Positions 1 to 9,864 are shown, numbered from the stretch's first letter. The stretch is DNA of 56,725 bases from Pseudomonadota bacterium (GCA_018240685.1 JAFEFG010000017.1:1-56725); one strand, 5' to 3'. The notes: generated by a model from the sequence alone, not told the origin. Numbers and translations: made by a program.

Positions 1-18
1 CGGTATCGATCGATACCG
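1..18. repeat. 18-bp perfect palindrome at window edge
   Basis: CGGTATCGATCGATACCG reads the same on both strands over its full length. It lies at the very left edge, so its upstream context is missing. It could be an operator or the stem of a terminator for a gene outside the window. No function can be assigned. Confidence 0.4.
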
Positions 19-67
19 CACTTCCGGTGAGCTTCTCGCTCTTCTAGGCGCTCTTCTGCACGAGGCT

Positions 68-84
68 GGGGCGCGTCGCGCCCC
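68..84 (-). terminator. GC-rich hairpin after the SCP2 gene
   Basis: Arms GGGGCGC (68-74) and GCGCCCC (78-84) form a 7-bp stem with a 3-base loop. It starts six bases beyond the stop codon of the minus-strand SCP2 gene. There is no T-tract, so intrinsic termination is uncertain. Confidence 0.3.
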
Positions 85-90
85 GGCGCT

Positions 91-387
91 TCAGCGCAGG
101 ATGCTCTGCAGCTTCATGGCGACGCCCATGTCGCCTTCGATCTTGAGCTTGCCGGTCATGAACGCCGTCATGCCGTCGAGCTTGCCGCCAATCAGGTCGG
201 CGAAATCGCTGAAGTCCATCTTGATGGTGCAATCCGCCGCCTTGTCCTCGTTGCTGACGGCCGGCGGGTTCGCGTTGCCGTCGATATGGACCACGCCCTG
301 ATCGGTCGCGAATTTCACGCTGTTGCCGAAGGCCGACTTCTTCGCCGCGCCTTCCTTCATTTTTTCGGTGATTTCCTGCAAGGTCAT
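91..387 (-). CDS. SCP2 sterol-binding domain protein
   Basis: This 98-residue protein is essentially one SCP2 domain, a lipid- or acyl-CoA-binding fold. The pattern shows in the IDGNANPPAVS stretch, the repeated acidic TIKMDFSDFADLIGGKLDG segment and the C-terminal TGKLKIEGDMGVAMKLQ segment. Single-domain SCP2 proteins of about 100 residues are common in bacteria near fatty-acid and terpenoid catabolic genes. The start is well supported: AGGAGG lies 8 bases upstream of the ATG. The gene diverges from the atuB-atuF operon across a 103-bp region that holds a palindromic operator candidate, so co-regulation is likely. A role as carrier for a hydrophobic acyl-CoA intermediate is inferred. Confidence 0.85.
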   Translation of the reverse strand: MTLQEITEKMKEGAAKKSAFGNSVKFATDQGVVHIDGNANPPAVSNEDKAADCTIKMDFSDFADLIGGKLDGMTAFMTGKLKIEGDMGVAMKLQSILR

Positions 388-426
388 GGCGAGTTCCTCC
401 TGTCGGCCAGTGACTTGGGGGCTTAC

Positions 427-448
427 TTGACCTTTACGTAAACGTCAA
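427..448. promoter_or_regulatory. 22-bp palindromic operator in divergent promoter
   Basis: TTGAC (427-431), a C, TTTACGTAAA (433-442), a C, then GTCAA (444-448) form a palindrome broken only at one symmetric pair. It lies between the SCP2 gene and atuB. Each outer TTGAC could serve as a -35 hexamer, one per direction. At 17-bp spacing the matching -10 positions read TACAGG (plus) and TAAGCC (minus), both weak. The style resembles operators of MerR-type LiuR or TetR-type regulators of branched acyl-CoA catabolism, but I recall those consensus sequences only loosely. No cognate regulator gene is in the window. Confidence 0.6.
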
Positions 449-490
449 CTACAGGCCGATAAACGGCTGTTCAGGTCGTGCGGAGGAAAC

Positions 491-1354
491 ATGTCGTATC
501 GCTCGGTCTTCGCGCCGGGATTGTTCCAGGGTCAGACCGTCGTCGTCACCGGCGGCGGCAGCGGCATCGGCCGCTGTACAGCGCACGAGCTCGCCGCGCT
601 CGGTGCGCACGTCGCCATCGCCGGTCGCAAGATCGAGAAGCTCGAAGCGGTGAAGGCCGAGATCGAAGCGGCTGGCGGCACCTGCGAGACCCACGCCTTC
701 GATATCCGCGAGGAAACGCAGGTAAAGGAGGCGGTCGCCAGGATCGTCGCCCGCAACGGCCGGATCGACGGGCTGTTCAACAATGCCGGCGGCCAGTTCC
801 CCTCGCCCGCGGCCCAGCTCAGCGCCAAGGGCTTCGACGTCGTGGTGCGCAACAACCTCACCGGCGGCTTCCTCGTCAGCCGCGAGGTCTACACCCAGTC
901 GATGCAGCAGCATGGCGGCTCGATCGTCAACATGACCGCCGACTATCGCAACGGCTTCCCCAACATGGTCCATACCGGCGCCGCGCGGGCGGGCATGGCC
1001 AATCTCACCATGACGCTCGCCTACGAATGGGCCGTTGCCGGCGTGCGCGTGAACTCCGTCGCGCCGGGCTGGATCGCCTCCTCCGGCATGGATACCTACA
1101 CCGGCGAGTTCAAGGAGCAGATCCCCAAGCTCAAGGGCTACTGCCCGTTGGGGCGCCTGGGCACCGAGAGCGAGGTCTCCGCCGCGGTCTGCTTCCTGCT
1201 CAGCAAGGCAGCCGCCTACATCACGGGCACCGAGATCCGCATCGACGGCGGCGTGCCGCTCGCCAACCGCTCGGTCGATCTTCCGGCGACGGACAAGTCG
1301 CAGCCCTTCAACGGCTTCCATCTCGCCGTCACCCCCAAAGTGCTGGGTGGCTGA
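491..1354 (+). CDS. atuB: SDR, AtuB/peroxisomal enoyl-CoA reductase-like
   Basis: This 287-residue short-chain dehydrogenase has the Rossmann motif TGGGSGIG at 20-27 and NNAG at 97-100. The classical Tyr-X-X-X-Lys is not visible. Instead HTGAARAG at 161-168 is followed by the EWA...GVRVN segment, as in peroxisomal trans-2-enoyl-CoA reductase type SDRs. The N-terminus, length and position before the carboxylase beta gene match AtuB of the Pseudomonas acyclic terpene cluster from memory. A GGAGGA ribosome site precedes the ATG. It is the first gene of the operon, 3 bp before atuC. Its exact reaction is unproven in Pseudomonas as well; a role in citronellol or citronellal oxidation or in reducing an enoyl-CoA is possible. 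Confidence 0.75.
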   Translation: MSYRSVFAPGLFQGQTVVVTGGGSGIGRCTAHELAALGAHVAIAGRKIEKLEAVKAEIEAAGGTCETHAFDIREETQVKEAVARIVARNGRIDGLFNNAGGQFPSPAAQLSAKGFDVVVRNNLTGGFLVSREVYTQSMQQHGGSIVNMTADYRNGFPNMVHTGAARAGMANLTMTLAYEWAVAGVRVNSVAPGWIASSGMDTYTGEFKEQIPKLKGYCPLGRLGTESEVSAAVCFLLSKAAAYITGTEIRIDGGVPLANRSVDLPATDKSQPFNGFHLAVTPKVLGG

Positions 1355-1357
1355 ACC

Positions 1358-2974
1358 ATGCCGATCATCGAAAGCCAGATCGACCGCAACAGCGACGAAT
1401 TCAAGAAGAACCGCGAGCGCATGCTGGCGGCGATCCAGGAGTTCCGCGACGCCGAAGCCAGCGTGCAGGCGACGTCGGAGAAGTCGCGTGAGCGCTTCGC
1501 CAAGCGCAAGCAGCTGATGCCGCGCGAGCGCATCGCGCTGCTGCTCGATCGCGGCGCACCCTTCCTGGAGCTGATGCCGCTGGCCGGCTATCGCATGCAC
1601 GACGACAAGGACGGATCGAGTGCAGGCGGCGGCTCGGTTTCGGGCATCGGCTATGTCGAGGGCGTGCGCTGCGTCGTGACGGCCTCGAACTCCGCCATCA
1701 AGGGCGGCACCGTCGCGCCGTCCGGCCAGCGCAAGGGCCAGCGCGTGCAGCAGATCGTGCTGGAGAACAAGCTTCCGGTCGTGAACCTGGTCGAATCGGG
1801 CGGCGCCAACCTGCTCTATCAGGCCGAGATCTTCGTGCCCGGCGGCCGCGGCTTCGCCAACCAGGCCCGCATGTCGGCGCGCGGCATCCCGCAGGTGACG
1901 GTGGTGCACGGCTCCTCGACCGCTGGCGGCGCCTACCTGCCCGGCCTGTCCGACTACGTCATCATGGTGCGCAATCAGGCCAAAGTGTTCCTGGCCGGCC
2001 CGCCGCTCTTGAAGGCCGCGACGGGCGAGATCGCCACCGACGAGGAGCTGGGCGGCGCCGAGATGCACGCCACGGTCTCGGGCGTGGCCGAATGGATGGC
2101 CGAGGACGACGCCGACGGCATCCGCATGGCGCGCGAAGTGATCGCCAAGTGGCACTGGAACGACAAGCTGCCGCCAAGGGCGGCCAGGCCGTTCAAGGCA
2201 CCGCTCTACGACATCGACGAGCTGTGCGGCGTCGTCCCGCCCTCGCACAAGGATCCCTATGACGTACGCGAGGTGATCGCGCGCCTGGTCGACGGTTCCG
2301 ACTTCCTCGAGTTCAAGGGCCTGTTCGACCAGCAGACGATCTGCGGCTGGGCCGAGATCGAGGGCGAGCCGGTGGGTCTCATCGGCAACAACGGGCCGAT
2401 CACGACCAAGGGCGCCGTGAAGGCGGCGCAATTCATCCAGCTCTGCTGCCAGCAGGGCACGCCGATCGTCTACCTGCAGAACACGACCGGCTACATGGTG
2501 GGCACCGAGGCGGAGCGCGGCGGCATCGTCAAGCACGGCTCGAAGATGATCCAGGCGGTCGCCAATGCGACGGTGCCGCAGATCACCATCGTGATCGGCG
2601 GCAGCTTCGGCGCCGGCAATTACGGCATGTGCGGCCGCGCCTACGATCCGCGCTTCATCTTCGCCTGGCCCAACAGCCGCACCGCCGTCATGGGCGGCGA
2701 GCAGGCCGCCGGCGTGATGAAGACCGTGACCGAGCAGAAGTTCCTGCGCGAGGGCAAGGAGCCGCCGCGCGAGCAGATCGACAAGATGTTCAAGGCGATC
2801 GTCGACCAGTTCGAACGCGAGTCGACCGCCCTCTACGGCACCGCTCACCTGTGGGACGACGGCATCATCGATCCGCGCGACACCCGCCGGGTGCTCGCCT
2901 TCACGCTCTCCATCGCCCGCGAATCGACGGTGCGCCCGCTCAATCCGATCACCTTCGGCGTCGCCCGCATGTGA
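1358..2974 (+). CDS. atuC: Acyl-CoA carboxylase beta (geranyl-CoA type)
   Basis: This 538-residue carboxyltransferase subunit transfers CO2 from biotin to a 3-methyl-branched enoyl-CoA. The family blocks are present: ESGGANL, TAGGAYLPGLSDY, FLAGPPLLKAATGE, the oxyanion region IGGSFGAGNYGMCGRAYDPRF, and MGGEQAAGVM. The variants SAIKGGT, ESGGANL and PGLSDYV fit geranyl-CoA carboxylase AtuC better than the methylcrotonyl-CoA enzyme LiuB, which has TVKGGTYYP, DSGGANL and PAMSDE as I remember them. It is in an operon with acyl-CoA dehydrogenases, a hydratase and the biotinylated alpha subunit at 6401. Substrate choice between geranyl-CoA and a related branched enoyl-CoA is inferred. Confidence 0.8.
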   Translation: MPIIESQIDRNSDEFKKNRERMLAAIQEFRDAEASVQATSEKSRERFAKRKQLMPRERIALLLDRGAPFLELMPLAGYRMHDDKDGSSAGGGSVSGIGYVEGVRCVVTASNSAIKGGTVAPSGQRKGQRVQQIVLENKLPVVNLVESGGANLLYQAEIFVPGGRGFANQARMSARGIPQVTVVHGSSTAGGAYLPGLSDYVIMVRNQAKVFLAGPPLLKAATGEIATDEELGGAEMHATVSGVAEWMAEDDADGIRMAREVIAKWHWNDKLPPRAARPFKAPLYDIDELCGVVPPSHKDPYDVREVIARLVDGSDFLEFKGLFDQQTICGWAEIEGEPVGLIGNNGPITTKGAVKAAQFIQLCCQQGTPIVYLQNTTGYMVGTEAERGGIVKHGSKMIQAVANATVPQITIVIGGSFGAGNYGMCGRAYDPRFIFAWPNSRTAVMGGEQAAGVMKTVTEQKFLREGKEPPREQIDKMFKAIVDQFERESTALYGTAHLWDDGIIDPRDTRRVLAFTLSIARESTVRPLNPITFGVARM

Positions 2975-3001
2975 CGGCCGCAACAACGAGGAAACGACAA
3001 G

Positions 3002-4162
<1,161 letters not shown>

Positions 4163-4263
4163 TGGGCGCGGCGCTCCCCTGTGCGGCGCAGGTCGGGCCG
4201 AACGGAACGTCCGCAGAGGACCGGAATCGGCTTCCGGCACCGGTCGGGAGTAGTCTTTCTCGC

Positions 4264-4315
4264 GCGTCGGCTTTTGGTGGCCGACGCCCCCGTCTCCCTT
4301 TTATTTCCTTTTTTT
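4264..4315 (+). terminator. Hairpin plus T-rich tract between the paralogues
   Basis: GCGTCGGC (4264-4271) pairs with GCCGACGC (4280-4287) across an 8-base loop. A T-rich run follows from about 4299 to 4315. The distance from stem to T-tract, about 12 bases, is long for an ideal intrinsic terminator, so attenuation or an mRNA-stability role is equally possible. It lies in the 263-bp gap inside the atu-like operon. Confidence 0.45.
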
Positions 4316-4320
4316 AAAAC

Positions 4321-4336
4321 GTTACTCGGCAGTAAC
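4321..4336. promoter_or_regulatory. Inverted repeat before second dehydrogenase
   Basis: GTTACT-CGGC-AGTAAC is a perfect 6-bp inverted repeat with a 4-base spacer. It follows the T-rich tract and lies about 90 bp upstream of the second acyl-CoA dehydrogenase. It differs from the 427-448 palindrome, so if it is an operator it belongs to another regulator. Confidence 0.35.
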
Positions 4337-4425
4337 CACCCATCCTTCCAGCCCCAAAACATGAGCTCCGCATCCCGCCCGACCCGGCATCGCGGCGATC
4401 GACAAATCCAGAGAGGAAACGACCC

Positions 4426-5586
4426 GTGCAGTTCACCCAGGAACACGACGAAATCCGGCGCACGCTGCGGATCATCATCGACAAGGACATCAATCCGCAC
4501 GTCGACCAGTGGGAAGAGGACGGAATCTTTCCCGCCCACCAGGTGTTCAAGAAGCTGGGCGATGCGGGCCTACTCGGCATCAACAAGCCGACCGAATATG
4601 GCGGCATGGGGCTCGACTATTCGTACGCCATGGTGATGGCCGAGGAATTGGGCCACATCCATTGCGGCTCGGTGCCGATGGCGATCGGTGTGCAAACGGA
4701 CATGGCGACGCCCGCCCTCGCCCGCCACGGCAGCGACGAGCTGCGGCGCGAGTTTCTCGCGCCCTCGATTGCCGGCGACTATGTCGCCTGCCTCGGCGTT
4801 TCCGAGGTCGGCGCGGGGTCGGACGTGGCATCCCTGAAGACTACGGCCCGCAAGGTGGGCGGCGACTGGGTCATCAACGGCGGCAAGATGTGGACCACCA
4901 ACGGCACGCAAGCCGACTGGATGTGCCTGCTCGCCAACACCGGCGAAGGCCCGGTTCACAAGAACAAGTCGATGATCGTCCTGCCGATGAAGACCAGGGG
5001 CGTGCAGGTCGTGCAGAAGCTCGACAAGCTCGGCATGCGCAGCTCCGACACCGCCCAGATCTTCTTCGACGAGGTGAAGGTGCCCGTCAGCCACACGATC
5101 GGTCAGGAGGGCATGGGCTTCATCTACCAGATGCAGCAGTTCCAGGAGGAGCGGCTGTGGGGCGCCATCAGCGCCGTGGTCGGCATGGAACGGCTGATCG
5201 ACGAGACGGTCGACTACACGCGCGAACGCAAGGTGTTCGGCCGGCCGCTGCTCGACAACCAGGTGATCCATTTCAAGCTGGCGGAGCTGCGCACCGAGAT
5301 CGAACTGGTGCGCTCGCTCTGCTATCGCGCCTGCGAGGAATATCTCGACGGCAAGGACGTCACCCTGCTCGCCTCGATGGCCAAGCTGAAGGCCGGCCGC
5401 ATGGTGCGCCTGGTGACCGACGGCTGCCTGCAATACTGGGGCGGCGCCGGCTATCTGTGGGAATCGCCCACGGCCCGCGCCTTCCGCGACTCCCGCCTCG
5501 CTTCCATCGGCGGCGGTGCCGACGAGGTGATGCTGCAGATCATCTCCAAGATGATGGGCACGCTGCCGCGGGTGGAGAACCGCTGA
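4426..5586 (+). CDS. Acyl-CoA dehydrogenase, second AtuD paralogue
   Basis: This 386-residue protein aligns without gaps to the one at 3002-4162; by eye roughly two thirds of the residues are identical. The same QEERLW base (Glu242), SEVGAGSDVASLKT flavin block and SIGGGADEV C-terminus are present. The start is probably GTG at 4426, with GAGAGGAAA upstream. Differences cluster in the N-terminal helical domain and around the VMAEELGHIHCG region, which could shift acyl-chain preference. It may act in a later round of chain shortening or on a different branched acyl-CoA. The gene ends in an ATGA overlap with the hydratase gene, so the two are translationally coupled. Confidence 0.78.
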   Translation: MQFTQEHDEIRRTLRIIIDKDINPHVDQWEEDGIFPAHQVFKKLGDAGLLGINKPTEYGGMGLDYSYAMVMAEELGHIHCGSVPMAIGVQTDMATPALARHGSDELRREFLAPSIAGDYVACLGVSEVGAGSDVASLKTTARKVGGDWVINGGKMWTTNGTQADWMCLLANTGEGPVHKNKSMIVLPMKTRGVQVVQKLDKLGMRSSDTAQIFFDEVKVPVSHTIGQEGMGFIYQMQQFQEERLWGAISAVVGMERLIDETVDYTRERKVFGRPLLDNQVIHFKLAELRTEIELVRSLCYRACEEYLDGKDVTLLASMAKLKAGRMVRLVTDGCLQYWGGAGYLWESPTARAFRDSRLASIGGGADEVMLQIISKMMGTLPRVENR

Positions 5587-6404
5587 TGGCCGACTTCGCC
5601 CCCCAGTACGAGACGCTGTTGCTGCGCCGCGAGCGCTCTCGGCTCTACGTCACTCTGAACCGGCCCGAGGTGAAGAACGCGCTCAATCCGACCCTGATCG
5701 GCGAATTGCGCGCGGTCTTCGAGACCCTGCGCGACCGCCGTGACATCAAGGTCGTGATCCTGCGCGGCGCGGGCGGCACCTTCTGTGCCGGGGCCGACCT
5801 CAAGAACATGGAGCAGAGCTTCACCGAGCCGCCGAAGTCCGGCGAGAAGGACCCGATCGCGGTGAACAACCGCCAGTACGGCACCTTCCTCGAGCTGGTG
5901 AACACCGCACCACAGGTCGTCGTCGCCGCGGTCGAGGGCTATGCCATCGCCGGCGGCTTCGGACTCCTGTGCGTGTCGGACGTGGCGATCTGCACCGAGG
6001 ACGCCGGTTTCGCCATGAGCGAGACGGCCATCGGCATCGTGCCGGCGCAGATCGCGCCGTTCGTCGCCGCCCGCATCGGCGTCCCGCAGACACGCCACCT
6101 CGCACTGACCGCCGCCCGCTTCAAGGGGCCCGAAGCCTACCGTCTCGGCATCGCCCACCATCTGGTGAAGGACAGCACCGCGCTCGATGCCAGGCTCGAA
6201 GAGGTGCTGAAGCAGATCGATCGCTGTGCGCCCTTCGCCAATGCTGCTACCAAGGCGGTGGTCATGAGGGTCGGCACCGAGCCGCTGTCGGCCGTGCTCG
6301 ATTTCGCCGCCGACAAGTTCGCCGAGGCGCGCCGCAGCCCCGAGGCTGCCGAGGGCCTGCGTGCCTTCGCCGAGAAGCGCCCGCCGAAATGGGCCGTCGA
6401 ATGA
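5586..6404 (+). CDS. atuE: Enoyl-CoA hydratase, isohexenylglutaconyl-CoA type
   Basis: This is a 272-residue crotonase-family protein. The start is the ATG that overlaps the previous stop (ATGA). The oxyanion segment GAGGTFCAGADLKNM is present. The first catalytic Glu of standard hydratases is absent, because the segment reads AGGFGLLCVSD. The second is kept in SETAIGIVPAQ. I recall the same GGFGL pattern and a similar C-terminal ending (KRKPVWA-like) in AtuE. Its inferred role is hydration of the carboxylated enoyl-CoA made by atuC/atuF. Its stop overlaps the atuF start, again ATGA. Confidence 0.75.
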   Translation: MADFAPQYETLLLRRERSRLYVTLNRPEVKNALNPTLIGELRAVFETLRDRRDIKVVILRGAGGTFCAGADLKNMEQSFTEPPKSGEKDPIAVNNRQYGTFLELVNTAPQVVVAAVEGYAIAGGFGLLCVSDVAICTEDAGFAMSETAIGIVPAQIAPFVAARIGVPQTRHLALTAARFKGPEAYRLGIAHHLVKDSTALDARLEEVLKQIDRCAPFANAATKAVVMRVGTEPLSAVLDFAADKFAEARRSPEAAEGLRAFAEKRPPKWAVE

Positions 6405-8287
6405 GTTCCTTCAGCAAGATCCTGGTCGCCAATCGCGGCGAGATCGCCTGGCGCGTGATGCGCACGGCCAAGGCAATGGGCTATCGCACCGTCGCCGTCT
6501 ATTCCGATGCCGACAAGGATGCACCGCACGTCGCCGTCGCCGACGAGGCTATACGCATCGGACCGCCGCCGGTCGGTGAGAGCTATCTCGACATCGACCG
6601 CATCCTCGATGCGGCCCGCCAGACGGGAGCCGACGCCATCCATCCGGGCTACGGATTCCTGTCGGAGAACGAGCGCTTCGGCGCCGCCTGCGAGCAGATG
6701 GGGCTCGTCTTCATCGGGCCGCCGGCGGACGCCATCGCCGCCATGGGCAACAAGGCAGCCGCAAAACGGCGCATGATCGAGGCCGGCGTGCCCTGCGTGC
6801 CGGGCTATCAGGGCGCCGACCAGGGCGACGCCGCGCTGGAACACGAGGCCCGCAAGATCGGCCTGCCGGTCATGGTCAAGGCTGCCGCCGGCGGCGGAGG
6901 ACGCGGCATGCGGCTGGTCGAGCGCGAGGAACAGCTCGGCGAGGCCATCCGCACGGCGCGCACCGAGGCGGAGAGCGCTTTCGGCTCGGGTGAACTGATC
7001 CTCGAGAAGGCGGTCGTCGACGGGCGCCATGTCGAGATCCAGGTCTTCGCCGACAGCCACGGCAATGTCCTGCATCTCGGCGAACGCGACTGCTCCGTGC
7101 AGCGGCGGCACCAGAAGGTGATCGAGGAAGCGCCCTCGCCCGCAGTCGACGCCTCGCTGCGCGAGCGCATGGGTGCGGCCGCCGTCGCCGCGGCCAGGGC
7201 CGTCGGCTATCGCGGCGCGGGCACGGTCGAATTCCTGCTGGGCAGTGACGGCGCTTTCTATTTCCTGGAGATGAATACCCGCCTGCAGGTCGAGCATCCG
7301 GTGACCGAAGCGATCACCGGCCTCGATCTCGTCGAGTGGCAGATCCGCGTCGCGCGCGGCGAGGTCCTGCCGCTGTCGCAGGCCGAGGTCCGGCTCGACG
7401 GCCACGCCATCGAGGTCCGCCTCTATGCCGAGGATCCCTATGCCGGCTTCCTGCCGCAGACCGGCCGCGTCGATGTCTGGCGCCCCGCCGGCGGTCCCGG
7501 CGTGCGCGTCGATCACGGCATGGCGGAAGGGCTCGCCATTTCGCCCTTCTACGACCCCATGATCGCCAAGGTGATCGCGCACGGGGCGACCCGCGAGGAG
7601 GCGCGCACGCGGCTCATCCGGGCGCTGCGCGAGACCGTCGTGCTCGGTCCGACGACCAACCGCCATTTCCTGATCCGCCTGCTCGAGCATCCGGCCTTCG
7701 CAGCCGGCCAGGCCACGACCGCCTTCATCGGCCGCTATTTCCCGGGCGAGGCGTTGACGCCGCCGGAAGTGAGCGACCGGCACTGGCGACTCGCCGCGTC
7801 GCTGCTCTGGCACGAAGCGGCGAAGCGCTATCCGCCCGCCTTCCGGGGCTGGCGCAACTCGAATCCCGAGCCGACGCCGGTCAGGCTGGCCGTCGGCAAC
7901 ACCGAGCGTATCCTCGCCATCGCCGCAAGCGACCCCGCTCCGCCGACCGTGCCGTTCCACGTCGACGGCCATCAGATCATCGTCGATCTCGACGCGCATA
8001 CGGTCCGCTTCGAGGATCGCACCTACATGCCGCCCGCATCGGCGAGCGCTGGCGGCGACGGCAAGCTGCGCGCGCCCATGGACGGTCGGATCGTGGCGGT
8101 GAAGGTCGCCCCCGGAGAAGCGGTCGCCAAGGGTCAGACCCTGATCGTCCTCGAGGCGATGAAGATCCAGCACCAGCTCAAGGCGCCGCTGGATGCCCGC
8201 GTCGAGTCGGTCTCCGTGCAGGAGGGCCAGCAGGTCGGCAACCGGACCGTCCTCGTGACGATGGCGGCCGACGCGCCGGCGGCTTGA
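6401..8287 (+). CDS. atuF: Acyl-CoA carboxylase alpha, biotinylated
   Basis: This 628-residue subunit joins a biotin carboxylase to a biotin carrier domain. The order is: biotin carboxylase N-domain beginning LVANRGEIAWRV, ATP-grasp with MVKAAAGGGGRGMR, the FLEMNTRLQVEHPVTE block and the biotin carboxylase C-domain. A linker of about 120 residues follows, then a C-terminal carrier domain whose EAMK places the biotinyl lysine at about Lys588. It supplies carboxybiotin to the beta subunit at 1358. The start is the ATG overlapping the atuE stop. It is slightly shorter than Pseudomonas AtuF as I recall it. The operon ends here; the next gene runs in the opposite direction. Confidence 0.85.
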   Translation: MSSFSKILVANRGEIAWRVMRTAKAMGYRTVAVYSDADKDAPHVAVADEAIRIGPPPVGESYLDIDRILDAARQTGADAIHPGYGFLSENERFGAACEQMGLVFIGPPADAIAAMGNKAAAKRRMIEAGVPCVPGYQGADQGDAALEHEARKIGLPVMVKAAAGGGGRGMRLVEREEQLGEAIRTARTEAESAFGSGELILEKAVVDGRHVEIQVFADSHGNVLHLGERDCSVQRRHQKVIEEAPSPAVDASLRERMGAAAVAAARAVGYRGAGTVEFLLGSDGAFYFLEMNTRLQVEHPVTEAITGLDLVEWQIRVARGEVLPLSQAEVRLDGHAIEVRLYAEDPYAGFLPQTGRVDVWRPAGGPGVRVDHGMAEGLAISPFYDPMIAKVIAHGATREEARTRLIRALRETVVLGPTTNRHFLIRLLEHPAFAAGQATTAFIGRYFPGEALTPPEVSDRHWRLAASLLWHEAAKRYPPAFRGWRNSNPEPTPVRLAVGNTERILAIAASDPAPPTVPFHVDGHQIIVDLDAHTVRFEDRTYMPPASASAGGDGKLRAPMDGRIVAVKVAPGEAVAKGQTLIVLEAMKIQHQLKAPLDARVESVSVQEGQQVGNRTVLVTMAADAPAA

Positions 8288-8337
8288 CCGGCGGCAGCAG
8301 CGGAGACGCGGCCATCGCCGGCGCGACGACGGGAGGG

Positions 8338-9783
8338 TCAGTCCGCGTAGTTGGGCGGCACGGGGCACGGCGGCAGGAGCTTCTCCAGCACCTTGGCGAC
8401 GCCCAGAAGCTTCGCCTCGTCCCAGCGCTTGCCGGTCAGCTGCAGGCCGATCGGCAGGCCGCTGCGCGCGAAACCGCACGGCAGGACGACCGACGGCTGG
8501 CCGGTGAGGTTGGCGAGGAAATTGTACGACGTGCCGGCGAAGAAATACGGATGCTCACGCCCGTCGATGACCAGCGGCCGGCTCTGCTTCTGGCGCATGA
8601 AGGCCGCATCGGGCATCACCGGCATCAGCCAGGCGTCGTATTGGTCGAGGAAAGTCTCGCACAGCCGCATGATCCGGTCGCGACGGTCGAGAACGGCGAA
8701 GAACTCGGCCATGTCGAGCCGCGCGGCGCGCGCCACCGATCGCGTCGTGGGGTCGGAAGCATCCGTACGGCCGAAGTAGCGTTCGCGATCGGCGAGCGGC
8801 TGCAGCGCCCGGACCTCGTATTGCAACAGGTCCGACCAGTCGTCCCACGCCTTCTGCCAGTCGAGGCCCTGCGGCTCGGCGCGCTTCACCGTCGCGCCGG
8901 CCTTGGCGAGCAGGCGGATCGTCTCCTGGATGATGCGGGCGGTGTCGGCCGATACCGGTACCAGGGGATTGCTTCCCAGCACGGCGATGCGCAGGCCCTT
9001 GGCGGAAAGTTTCGGCGTGGGGCCCAGCGGCACCGGCGCCGCCTCGGCCTCGTAGCCGTCGGGACCGCTGATGAGACGCAGTGCCAGGTCGAGATCGTCG
9101 ACGCAGCGCGCCAGCGGGCCGTAGACGCCCATGTAGCGGATGGTGCGCGTCTGGCCCGGGATGCCGGGCACGTGCCCGCGGCCCGGCACCCGCCACTCGG
9201 TAGGCTTCAGCGAGAAGATGCCGTTGAAATGCGCCGGGTTGCGCACCGAGCCGCCAATGTCGCTGCCCAGTTCCAGCGGCGAGAAGCGCGCCGCCACGGC
9301 GACGGCGCCGCCGCCGGTCGAGCCGCCCGCCGTGCGCCGCGTGTCCCAGGCGTTCTTGGTCGTGCCGAACAGGGGACTGTCGGTCTGGAAGTCCATGCAC
9401 AGCTCGGGAACATTCGTCTTGCCGAGGATGATCGCGCCCGCTGCGCGCAGCCGCGCCACCACGCTCGCGTCGGCTTCGGCGACATTGTCCTTCAGCGGCG
9501 GATGGCTGGAAGTCGTGCACAGGCCGGCGACATCGAAGGCCTCCTTGATGGTGATCGGCACGCCATGCAGCGGCCCCGGCTCGAAGCCCTTTTTCGACAG
9601 CGCCCTGTCGGCCGCGCGCGCCGCCTTGAGCGCGGCCTGGCGATCGACGACCACCAGCGCATTGAGCGGCCCGTTCAGGCGCGCGATCCGTTCAAGGTGC
9701 GCTGCAACCACGTCATGGGAGGCGATGCGTCCGTTTCGTATAGCGCGTGCAAGCCCCGTCGCGGTCTCGAAACACCCGTTCAT
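8338..9783 (-). CDS. Amidase (amidase-signature family)
   Basis: This 481-residue amidase-signature hydrolase has the full Ser-cisSer-Lys triad: Lys80 in PITIKEAF, cis-Ser155 in GGSTGG, and nucleophile Ser179 in GSDIGGS. The following PAHFNGIFSLKPT block is also typical. The family hydrolyses amides, including aryl and aliphatic amides and Glu-tRNA; length and lone placement argue against GatA. No gatB or gatC is adjacent. Its substrate is unknown. It diverges from the SDR at 9865 across 81 bp, and converges on atuF. Confidence 0.88.
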   Translation of the reverse strand: MNGCFETATGLARAIRNGRIASHDVVAAHLERIARLNGPLNALVVVDRQAALKAARAADRALSKKGFEPGPLHGVPITIKEAFDVAGLCTTSSHPPLKDNVAEADASVVARLRAAGAIILGKTNVPELCMDFQTDSPLFGTTKNAWDTRRTAGGSTGGGAVAVAARFSPLELGSDIGGSVRNPAHFNGIFSLKPTEWRVPGRGHVPGIPGQTRTIRYMGVYGPLARCVDDLDLALRLISGPDGYEAEAAPVPLGPTPKLSAKGLRIAVLGSNPLVPVSADTARIIQETIRLLAKAGATVKRAEPQGLDWQKAWDDWSDLLQYEVRALQPLADRERYFGRTDASDPTTRSVARAARLDMAEFFAVLDRRDRIMRLCETFLDQYDAWLMPVMPDAAFMRQKQSRPLVIDGREHPYFFAGTSYNFLANLTGQPSVVLPCGFARSGLPIGLQLTGKRWDEAKLLGVAKVLEKLLPPCPVPPNYAD

Positions 9784-9864
9784 GCATGGCTCCCCTGCGG
9801 CGTGGCGAGACTAGCGGCGCGAACGGACGGCGGCTATAGAGCCCGAGGGAATTTTGGGGAAAGC

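Noticed and set aside
1358..2974. Methylcrotonyl-CoA carboxylase (liuB) as first choice
   Set aside because: The neighbourhood and motif variants fit AtuC better, though the alternative is not excluded.
6137..8479. 780-codon open frame on the minus strand
   Set aside because: Antisense to atuF, with low-complexity composition and no recognisable domain.
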